This document shows, piece after piece, positions 42,101 to 54,100 of a stretch of DNA of 64,000 nucleotides (positions within the stretch are counted from its first letter, which is position 1; each line of letters opens with the position of its first letter). The notes under the pieces are model-generated. The model was not told where the DNA came from. It was given only the letters and a program-made list of their open reading frames with translations, and did not search any database. The DNA lies in contig NC_087062.1 in the NCBI RefSeq assembly GCF_963678635.1, positions 75,200,349-75,264,348 of the forward strand. Reading direction: 5' to 3'. A program made the position numbers and the translations under genes. Origin of the DNA: Symsagittifera roscoffensis. Its lineage: Eukaryota > Xenacoelomorpha > Acoela > Convolutidae.

Positions 42101-45100
42101 ATATCTATAAAATATTCATTTCAAAAATCTCGCGCTAGAACAAAATTGGGACATACTTACTAGGAAATGCCATGTAATGCAATGTCTTTTTTATGGGAGA
42201 AGTAAAACCGGAGCACTTTTACCTTATTTACGTCAAATTGACTTTTTTCTCATTTTACACAGTTTTCTGCTCATAAATTTCAAAAAAAGATGCCAAATGC
42301 GCTTTTAAATGTCGTTTGATTCGCACATTTTGCCTTGTTTAAGCTTGATTTACCGTTCAGGAAATAAGCCCTGCTTTTATAAGTAAAACCTGTCTAATTT
42401 TGTGGTTCAATTTTTCTTTTCCTTTTCCACCATATAGTGGAATATAACAAAAAAACGGTAATTACTCTATGTTTTACATCAAGAAGTAAGCCCGCTTCAA
42501 CTTATTTAACGATTGCACAACCACAATTGGGTTAAATTATTTGTCATCAAACTTTAAGTATCCTTTTCTCAAGAGACCTGGTTATTTTCAAGGTGCCACT
42601 CTATTATAGTAGTACCAAAAATATCACCTGCTGTTTTAATATAATTAACGTCTTTTTTCTTTGATGGTGATTGGGTATTAAATTGAAACTTCGTGCAATA
42701 CCCAAAAACAATTATAAAAACAATAGAAAAGAACTGTAAAATCATTTGGTAGTACATCACCTCTTCCCTTATTTAAGCCGTAAGTTGGTAAAAGGACTGA
42801 ATATCGCTTTTTTTGTACTGATTTCCTTCAACTATGACAGAAATTTTGAGTTACCTTATTTGGCATCAGAATCAAGACTGAAGATAGCCTCAATAGGTTA
42901 TCAAACATTGAACTAAATCTATTGTATTTGAGGCACCCAATATCGCTACAAAAACTCTCTCCCAGCAATTTTTTTCTACAAATGTTTTAAAGAAATATAG
43001 TGCAGCAAATAAGTTATATTTAATTAGAAATTAGGCAATTTTAACCCTTAACTTATCGAAGGCAGGAAAAATTATCGAAGGCAGGTAAGTTATATTCAAA
43101 ATTAAACTATAGCAATTGGGTTTTTTACAGGTTTAAAAATTTATCAAATGATTTGCCATTCGATCCGAATGCATTGCAATTTTTTTCGGAAAAAAAAGAA
43201 TGCAACATACACCAAAAATATCAAAAAAGAGCTTTATCTGCAAGGAGAACCAAAAACTGAAGGGTAAAAAAGTTCTGAATTTATTTTAACATTTCGAATT
43301 GACGAGCATGATACATAACGATCAGAGTTTTCGTGACAACTGAAAAGCCGCGAAAATCATGACACTTTTTCGGTGTCAGAATACAGACTATAGATTGAAC
43401 TAAGGAGACAAATTCACAATTTGCGATGGATTGATGATCGCGGAAGAGAAAGAAGCCTTCCAACCGATTGCAAAAATCACGATTTGCAATCGATTGATGA
43501 TCGCGGAAGAGAAAAATGCCTTCAAATCGGGAAGGTTTGGAACAACCATAGTAACCCTTCCTGGTGGCGAAGAAGACGCTTCATTAACGAAGACTAAGAT
43601 ATCGGAAGGGTCTGTCATTGGACTGCAGAACTGTTTTATAACAATATCTTTTAGCTCTCTGGACATTTCCAGAAATTAATTTAAATAACAACTAATTTCT
43701 TTTTCAGGATTTGAGGGGCTCTAGGAGTGGGGAAAGGATCGATCTACCTCCGATGGATGGGGTGATTTTCTCTAACTGATCAAAAACAATAGTCACTCAA
43801 GAATAATCATGAAGTAGCCCTGTTTTTATGAGTGACCTCGTGCTCTGTGGATGCTGCGACCCAGCCATGAGCTCACTGATTTTGCATGTAACTAGTTAAT
43901 TTGCATAGTTCTGCCGATAGCCTGTAAACGGTAACAAGTTCGTTCACCCGATTCTACGAAAGACCACTTTGAACTGGCTCTGGTGGAAACGGTTAAAAGA
44001 ACGTGAGGCTTTATCTTGACGCTAGCCAATCGTTATAGGATTTAACCTTACTTTCAATCGTTATGTACTTTCCGGATGAATGTTGGTACATGCGAGGGAA
44101 GACTCATATTCATTCACTCGTGTAATTTTTAGTCTAAAAACAGACTCGAAATCAAACCAGTTGTTCTCGACATTGAGAAAATTTCCCATAAAAAACGATT
44201 GTCGTCTTAGCAGCTGTCGCCAGGTTAGCCGGAAACCACTCAACCGATTACTTATAGAAAAACCCTCTCAAGCTCTCAATCCATTTAAAAACGCTCGAGG
44301 CATCTAACTATTTTCATGACGCTCTTTTTAAATGACATTCCATAACTGACCTTCAAGTGTGACGTATGCATCTGCTGATACCGGCGAAAACCCGTCTGTG
44401 GATGTCCACGTGTAGAGATTTGAATGGCTGTCACTGCGACCAGTCATAAAGTAGAACACATCACTCCCCGTCTCTGCAACAGCAGTTCCAATTCCAAGAA
44501 AAAAAATTATTGTAAGAATTTGGGGGAGTTGTTTGTAAATTGGGAACAAAGGGGACAAAAAGGCCAAAGGATTCATTGAAAAATGTCCAGCCATGATTTC
44601 CGAAGAAACACACTTTAGGCTGATGAGCTGGATAAGTTAGCAGATTTTAGGTAATATTCTTCGTTCAGATGTTCAGACTCTCGACAGAATTAAAAGAGCA
44701 CAGTACACTTTAATTTTTGGACCAGATAGATAGTCTTGAGAATAAATTATTGATATTTTTCATTCACTTGTTCACTTTTTTGGCTTTTTGCATTATGAAA
44801 ATTTTAGCAGTCAGTGCTTAAGAGCTAGAAATTCCAAAACAAAAAATATTGACGTAACAGTAAAAATTAAAAAAAAGATTTTTGGCGATAAAGTTAAAGT
44901 AATGCACTGCGAATCAAGTTGTAAAGCCTCGTCAATAACATGTGATCTTTGAAAATTGTCAAAAACTTATATTGCTTTTGGTATTTTTAAAATCCAAACT
45001 AAGTAAAACGTCAAGTTAGAATGGCTTGAATAATTCGCGAGATCTAACGTAAAAGTTTTATTAATAGAATAAAAACACGAAACCATTGAAACTCAAATAA

Positions 45101-48100
45101 GTTACAACATGACTCTGATACGTTTGAACAGAAAAGGGTAAGCATTTTGTACCATTTCTAAAGATAGTTGTACCATTTTTTATCTAAGACAATAATAGCT
45201 GAGTTGGAAACAAGAATTTTCACGAAATAAAACAGCACCAAAATGGATCAACGCAAAAATTAGTAGCAAAATACCACGTTAAAGGTATGTATCCAAGTAA
45301 AAGCAATTATTTTTTTTTCTAAGTTCATAAAAACACCAAATTGCCTGATACTTTTTTCAAAAAAAGCATAGGAAGATACCTGTTGTTTAGCTTATTGAAT
45401 ACTGCTCAAGGAAACAGTTTTCATTTTGCACAAACACAGGAAAAGAATACTAAACCATATTATGCAGTGTACGTGTAAAAAAGCTGAAAAATAGTAACGC
45501 AAAAACAAATGAGGAAAAACCACATAAAATTTTAGCTTGAAATTAAGGATAGACCAAACGTGCTTAGAAAAAGCAATGAAAAAACTGCACTATTATACCA
45601 AATAGAATGGAAATGAATCTGAAGCTAAAATAATTTGGCTAAACAGTATGTTTGAATAATGAAATAAACACAAATTCAAGGAAACTAAGCTGCTCGCGAC
45701 TGACTATCTTATATTTGGATTTCAACCTTAATTACACTTTTATAAAAATAAAACAACCATAAGAATTTTGAGATCTACCTATAGATCTTCACCCTTTCTT
45801 GAAAATTTTGTCGACCTTTTTTTTAGGTCGACCGAATCGAATTTTCGAGTTCTCCCTAAGCACGGTTTAGTCGCTGTTTTGGGCAAATTGTCTGTGCCGC
45901 AGGCAAAATTTTTAAAAAATAGTCCAAAAAAGGCGTTTTTAGGCACTTTTTGGAAAATGTTGACCAAAAATTTGCGTTTTTTCGGCAAGCGCTCCCCCCT
46001 CAAAATTAGTATATATTGGCGCCCGAGGCGCCTTCAGAAAAATTTTAGAGTCGGTCGGCCAAAAATGGATTTCTTGAAAGGTACCAAAGGGTGACCCTTT
46101 AGGTCGGCAGGAGGTCGAATCCGTGAGGGAGGGGGAAGCAAACGCCCCCCCTAAATCCGCCCCTGGTTAGAGGTACGCATTCACTAAATTGTTTCTGCAC
46201 AGAATCGAAATCAAAAATAGCAGAAAATAAGTTTTAGCAGTACAGTCAAGCTTCGCTGAACAATTCGTGCACACATCAAATAAACTTTTTATTTTGTTTT
46301 TCAATTGATAAAAATCGATATACTGTAAGTACTGAGGTTTTTTCCAATACGTCTTAGATCTGCTATGTTCCTTTTCAATTTCACCGACATGGATTTATTT
46401 GCGATTTCTTCGAAACTTTTGAATACTCAATTCTGATAGGCTGAACAAGTTTTCTATGATTTGGTCTCTGTAGCATGAAAGACGCCACCACTAGAAAGCT
46501 CTATATTGCCCTCGTTAATTGTCCCAAGATGGCAAAATTAGCAATATTTAAACCCCCATAACTTTACGAAAAAAGATCACAGGTGAATTTTTTTTCAAAT
46601 TTAAGCTCAGTACAACAATACCCTTTTGAATGATATAAAATATTCAGTCAAAAATGGCTAGTTCAAACCAAAGCCGAAGTGTATCCGAAAAAAAACCGCC
46701 CCGATCACAACTATTCTGTTACGAAATTTGGAACAAAAATACTTGGCGACGTCTAATTACGCTGGAATCATTTTATTCATTTCGTTCATGCTTGTCAACT
46801 TTTAATCAGTCAATTTTCCGCGATGAAAATAACAATTTTTGACAAACATTTTTTATACCCAATTGAAGATATTGACTTCTTGTAATCAAAAAATAAACAA
46901 AATTTAACCTCCAATCACTTTCTGCGAAGTTGTGAGAGTTTGAAAATTGCCCATTTGGCCAAGCTCTGGAATAAATTATGCGCGTTTTGAAGATTTTTTT
47001 AAAATAATGCTGAAAACGTAATGCGAATTATTTATGCGTGGTTAATTATACCGCACAACCAAAGCGATTCAAACAGAATTGAGGCTAGCTAATTTTTCGT
47101 ATTAATTTCATACGATTCACATTTTTTTACTTGGTCTTTGATTTTGTCCCAATTTCATAATTTTGTGAAGATTTTCTTTTTATAAACACTTTTTGATAAA
47201 GACTAAGGCACAGTCGAAACCTTCAGAGCTTCAACCCTGATATACTACCTGCTATTATTTATCTGCCGTTTTATACAGCTTCACGCGGGGTGGCGAATTT
47301 GCAGTATTTGCTACACGCTAGAAAAACTGGAATTAATCCGAATTGGTGGAACTGTCATTTATTTAAAAAACAAGTAGAAGTAGTAGTGATAGTATAGGAC
47401 TTCAACTATTCATATGAGAGTTTCAATTTCATAAACAAGAAAAAAAGGGAACAAAAAGAAATAAAGATAGCTCCTAGATAATTATTGAACACGTCAAATA
47501 CTTTGGGCGTCGACACTTCAAGTATCAGATAGAAGTTCTGTGCAGGTTGTTTATGATTCCGGAGTGCTCCCGTTGAGAGATTCGTAATAAACGCTAGAAG
47601 TTTGATGACATATATACTATGTTGATAATAAATAGTTGCAAAAAATCATTGACACAAATCAAAAACACTGAAGAAAAAAAAACGACTTTGTCGATAGCTA
47701 GTGCCCAAACCGACGCTTTTGTCGAAGAATCTGGGTGCTCCGCTGTTTTAAGGCAAAATCAATCATCAAAGAGAATTCAATTGAGGCGGCCTAATACTAT
47801 GGTGGTAAAAAGACGGATATCTTTCTTGATGGGCTGTTCAGAATGTGGCAAAGAAATCGAATATTTTAAGAGAGTACAAAAAGTTAACCGTCCAAATGCC
47901 ACCTAAGCACATGGTAACTAAGCTATTCTATCTTTTGAAGCGAGCAGAGATGGGGAAACCAAGCTGGATGCTTATATAAAATTATAGAAAGAGCAGAAGG
48001 TTTGACGGAGTTTCAAGTTCGTGTTCACTTCGAGCCCAAGATCAACAGCAGTCCTTTCAACTCTATTTCACTGCTTCCGACAAACAACTTCAGGTCTTTA

Positions 48101-51100
48101 CAAGCGTTCAAATTTTTGAAGAATTCCAACTCAGTTGATTATCAGACGCCCATAGCTTTAATGCATTTAAATCGTCTCGCAAGTTTCGATTTAAATCAGA
48201 TACTGTTGCTAGTAAATTCGTATCATCGGCATAACAAACGCAGGTAGAAGAAAGCATGTCGTCAATAAAAATGAAGAATATAGGCGGTCTAGAGGAACTC
48301 CAACAGTAACAGAAAAAACATGGGACAGTGGTCCATCTACTTTCTTCCTCTGAGAACGATTCTTAAGATTAAAAAGACAGTAGTGATCAATAAAACCCCG
48401 TCTTTTCAACAAAAGTAATCACAACTAATGAAACTTTTTGATTCGCGACATCAATGATTTTAACTTCTATCAAAAACAATTAAGGTAAATCGAAAAAGTT
48501 GCTTAAAACCACTTCAAGCTTAAAAGCTCCATAATTCTGATCAAAAACCCGAATAAAAAGAATAAATAAAAAGAATGATCAAAACATTGTAATTTTTTCA
48601 AGGTTTGATTGTAAACATGCCATGAATACTATTGTAGCATGACTGAAAAAACCTACGATGTACAAATTGCGTGAAAATTACAAATAGACAAAACCTGAAA
48701 TAAAATGTCAGCGTGGAAGTCAAAAGATAAAGTAAATAGTTTCTCAATCATTATTGGGCTAGAAAATTTAAACAAAAAAGCTGAAAAAAATTTTCTTTTT
48801 CCTAATTTTAAAATCAAATCGAAAAATTTAATGAGAACAAGCGTAATTTATAAGCAAAGCAAATCCATCATGGTACGGAAAACATTCGATTGATTTTATT
48901 GACCTGACACGATTAATCGTGTACTATCAAACATACACTGTGTTTACTTTGTCTATGCAGTCGATGCTAGTCAAAACTCAGTTTTTTTCAATTAATATGT
49001 GTTCACGCAAACAGATGTGAAAAATTACATATTTTTCCCTCCTTTTTTGCCTTGAAAAATGTTGCAGTCTGTATAAAACATTTGGTCGCTGTGATGTGTT
49101 TATTTTGTTTATGCTGTTTTCCTACTTGTCCTTATTACTCGTGCCTAAATTGTTCGATTCCCTTGAAACGCTGTACACCGGGAAAGAATGCGGATTTGGA
49201 CAACGTGGAGAGATCCAAGATTGTTTCCTTGTTATCAGAAGGGCTAAACACGTTCGAGATTGCAAAGCGCTTACAATGAGACCAACGGAAAGCGTTTATT
49301 CAAGACAGCGAAAAAAAATTGGGAGTAACTTACTTAACTGAGAACACCTTTTCTGTATTTACGCGTTGTATCAGTTTGAAGCGTTTTTTCGATACGTCGA
49401 CAAAAAATATTACGGGTTTTTCTGCAATTTGCTTAAGCAAATTAAACAGTTAGTTATAATCAGGCTTGAATAAACTGCTGAGTTGTTAATATATTTGTTT
49501 CTCTTTCTCTGGGTGATAACTTTATTCAAAATGTGTTCTGAATACAATGTTTGGGAAACTTGATGTTTGTTTTGTTTTGAGAATTGGTTAAAAAACATGG
49601 TTGCATAAACAAAGTAAACGCAGCGTAAGAAGGTAGAACAGAATACTCCTATATATTTCATTCAAAAAAAGTTCCAATTTCTTGGGATTTCACTTTTCCC
49701 ACAGGCTCGGAACCGAAAATAATCGGACTCATAACAGATTGCCTCAATCATTTATCAGTCAGTCTGACTATGGGGAGAAATTAGGCTGCGACGAATTAGT
49801 ATTGGAAAAGTTGACACATCTGAAGCTATAAAAACCTTATTCAGAGGTAATTATTGGAAAAAACTAAGCACTGGATTTAAACGCACAAGTACGTGAATTC
49901 GGTTTGAAAGAGTTTTTTTTATATATAAAACAAGCCAACTCCGATTCACTTGAGCAATTAACGCCAATTCAGTCATATCACAGATTCAAAAAATCTTCAT
50001 TGGTCTTATTTAAAAATTATTCTTCCGACTTTCGTAACGAAAGTAACGGAATACTTGCGCTCGTGGTGGTTTTCTTGAGACAAATTTCGACTTTCAAAAA
50101 GTTTTGTTGTCCTGAGCTTTAATTCGAAGAGTGTTATCATCTGTGATCATTTCTGGCGAAGTTAGGGGGCTTTAAAGATTGTAGTTTTGACCAATAGGTG
50201 TACGCAAAACATCGCACTTTAATGATATCCAATTGGGCCAAAGTAGCAATTTTCAAACGACCGTAAATTTGAGGCACAGGCTAAATATATTTTTGAATTT
50301 GAGCTTAAGATAACAATATCACTCCGACGAGTAACAAAATCCGTTAAAAACGCTAAGTTATACAGGTCGATAAATGACTGAATAAAAAACCACACGAAGC
50401 ATACTTATTCTGCACTTCTTCAAAAATCTATCACTTTGTGCTTAATATGCCACAAAAAGATCTCAAACTTAGAAAAAAAATCATTTTTATTATTTAATTT
50501 TTTCATGTTATTACTGCTCCATAGACCTTGAGAGGCAGCCAAAACATTCAGGGCTTTGCCCTGATACGAGGAGTTTTGTATCAATTCATTATGGCCTGAA
50601 AAATGACAAAAAACATTAAAAAAAAGAAAACGGGTAAAAGAATGGAAAACGTTTTTGTACGGACATGATTTGACAAAGAGCTGCATTTGGTAAATCAAAA
50701 AATACGGCGAAAAAAGCTCACAAAACTCCTTGAATAAAAAACTGAAAACAAAGTGCCTAAAACACCTTTTCTAGCCTTTTTGAAAAAATTGCCTGCAGCG
50801 CAGAGAATTCGGTCAAATTAGGGTCTTTATAGTGGTTTCTAAAAAGTCAGAAAATCAGTTTGGTCGAACTAAAAAAAAGTTTGTTTTTTGAAAATTCACC
50901 CCAGAGTGTTCGCCTCCTCGAAGAATTCCTAGATCCGCGCGTATTCATGCTAATTATCGAAATTGCCTAAAATAATTTCAGTATACACGGAAACTGAGCA
51001 CAGAAAAATAAACACAAATTTCGAATAATAGAATCTTCCTTTTATAACCCAGTCTCCGTTTGACTGTGTATTTAGCGCCACTCCCATTCGTTAAAAAAGT

Positions 51101-54100
51101 TTTTATCTTGCTCTCAATAAAACAGATTCCAAAACTTTGTGTTTTAATTAGGAGAGGATTGAAACACTCATAACATTGAAAACTTGAACAGTTTGTTGTG
51201 AACACCTAAATTTGTGAACACCTAATTGAGTTTGAAGATAGTGCAATTGGTACTGATGAAAAAACTGAGTTCCTGCAGCAGCAAGTTCACAATACTCTGG
51301 ATGCAATGTTGCTGCTGTCAAAAAGAAAGACAAAATAAAAAAAATCAGGATAACGAACAATATCAAAATTGCGAGTGTAAAAAACATAAATTACAAAAGC
51401 GTATCAAAATCAGTGTACTTTAGAGGCAGTGCAAAAACGAGACAGAAAACTGTTAAAGTCAAAAATTGCTAGCATATAACAAAAAAGATTTTTACAATGG
51501 CCTTATTTTTGAAAACACTGGACAACACAATAACAATTTTTTGATTCTGAGAAAGAAGTTAGGGCGATAACAAGAAAAAAAAGTTCGACTACCGAAGAAA
51601 ATCCGATAGCTGCACAAGAAGTGAACGACGATTTCGTCACAATCGGTCCACAGTTGTCATCTGGATTTAAAACGGTAATTTTTCCAAATTTATTGCAAGT
51701 ACAAACTTTTTCCTCCTGTGACAAATTGATGAACAGGAAGTTAATGACACAATAAAGCAATTGCCCAACAAAAAGTCCGAAGTTGACATGAGTCTGTCAA
51801 TTTACCTAATCAAAAAAATTAACCCTATTATAACAGCTTATTTGACCATTGTTTTAAACCAGATAATAAGCGAAGCAGTTTATCCCAGTTGTATTAAAAC
51901 AGCAAAAGTGGTTACTATTTTCAAAGAAAGAGACAACTCATTTCCATTATAGACCTATTTCTTTAGTTCCTGTTATGAGAAAAGTTTTCAAAAAACTATT
52001 ATCGAAACGAATCATTCTTTTTTCCAATAAGTTTGACGTGTTAAATAATAAAAAGTTTGGATTCTGCAACAAACGCTCTACAATTGATGCTACTGTGCAA
52101 ACTCTAGAGGTTCTTATTGAAAGCAAAAAACTGATAAATTGACGCACTGCACACTTTTAGATCTAAATAAAGCCTTCGAATGTTGATCATAACAACCTTA
52201 TTTATCAGTGTCACTTGAAGGTCTCAGAGGCGTTCCTTTTAATTTACTGAAAACCTACCTCTGCAATAGAAACCAGTACGTCTTTTATTCGAACAATTGT
52301 TCAACAACAAGGAAGCTTCATTGCGAGGTACCTTAAGGTTCTGTACTGGGTCCCCTGCTTTTTCTTATTTATGTCAATGATCTTTCCAATATACCACAGC
52401 ATAGTGAAACTATTCTTCATGCAGATGACGCTAATATTTTTTGAACAGTCAACGAAACTTAAGAACTTAAAACCCACTTGGAATTAATATCTGAATGGAT
52501 GCAAAATATTAAACCTACAACAATCAAAGGAGAAACACAAATAATGATCAATAAAGGAATTTAAAAAATTGAAAGTTTTACCTGGAGCAAAACAGGATCG
52601 AACTAAAAAGTGCAGTTAAAAACCTGGGATTAATTTTGGATCAAAATGTTACCTTCAACCAACATATTGAATCAGTAAGAAAAAATGCAATCGATTCATA
52701 TTCATTTTTTATCAAACAAGACTGTTTCTCAGCTCATCAGTTCTCATTATAGTTTACAAGAAGTTTATACAACCAACATATCAACATGGTGTATTAGTAT
52801 ACGGAGCTGCCAATAAAACCGCTTCAAAAAACTTGCAAGCACAAATTTTTTTTTTCAAATTCGAATTGCGTTTCGTCTCAAAAAAAAACAAGAAGTAAGG
52901 GCTATAAGAAAAACGCATACAATTTGCTCAATCGAGGAATTACACGTATACGAACTGTTGAAATTAGTCTCTTAAGTAAAAAGACGAGAACATGAAAATG
53001 ACAACGTGAACAATTTCATTTTAAAATAAGAATTAGATAAATCACTCGATACCACTAGAAAAATAAAATCACTAGCCATAAAAAAAAATAACCCGAAATA
53101 ACAAAAAGTTAATATCTGTGCGAATACGGACAGTATATAATTCTCTAATTAATTAAAGAAAATCATTAAAGAAATTTTAATCGAGCCTAACCAGTCTATA
53201 GACAACCTTATGCAGAAAATCAGAGATAACTATTTAATTGATTGCGACTACTTCGACAAATTTTTTTGGTAAAAACGTTTCGAGTAGTTTTTTTTATTAA
53301 CTCAACTTTAAAGCGAACACCCAAAAAAGCGAACATCCCGCTTATCAAAATAAAGCAAATAATACAAAATATAAATTTCAAGTCTGAAATTTGTCTTTTT
53401 TTACTTTTTTTTTGCTGGTAAATTTTACTGTAAAAATATTTCAATTAGATGCAAAATAAAGGAACTGAAAGATTTTGAACTTTATTTTTTTCTTTAAATC
53501 TATTATACATTTTTTTCAGTATAAATGTTACTTAGGTTAAGCAATCAGGTCCATATAAGACAGTACTTAAGAGAAAGTTCTATGCGGCGCTTCAACAGAT
53601 TGGATTAACTTCTGCGCTTGCTCAAGTTGGTGCACTATCAATAATAAGTTCTCTATATTGTTGGACTATTGCACTACTTGAAGCAAGCTGATTATGATTA
53701 TGATTATTATAATTTGAAACTCAAAAAATTGAAATAAGAGAATTTAATGCAAGTATGATGAAGACAAGATCCACTAGCTTGAGTTATGTGATACGCGCCA
53801 TTCAGTCTAAACGCGGATTCGAATAGTTTGAAACCCTCTTTAGTCTCGAGAATAACGTCCAAAATTAAAAACGAGAACTAAAAATGGAATTTAGGTTAAA
53901 AAAAACAAAAAAAGCACGACACGTTTTTGAGCCAAAATTTAGGCGAATAATTCGAATCAACGTTTTTTGCTCTTAAAATCAAGAATTCCAAAACTTCTTT
54001 TTGCGAAGACCAAGGGTGAACTTTACCTATGCATTTTGAGTCAGCGATAGAATGTTCCTCCCTTATAAAGCCCCGAGAGCAAATGCAGACAATTTTACTA

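Noticed and set aside
42569-42757. Short secreted peptide gene (ATG 42757, hydrophobic leader [13 protein letters not shown])
   Set aside because: About 62 codons in an AT-rich intron where Phe/Ile runs arise by chance; no further exon, domain or repeat of the pattern found.
30008-44350. Splitting the LRP model into two genes at the 14.3 kb intron
   Set aside because: Phases match at 44351/30007, and both sides encode the same divergent propeller closed by the exon 6 EGF; kept as one gene, with the alternative recorded in findings.
51148-51387. Minus-strand frame with a long hydrophobic run ([18 protein letters not shown])
   Set aside because: Encoded by an A-rich plus-strand stretch; no continuation or homology evident.
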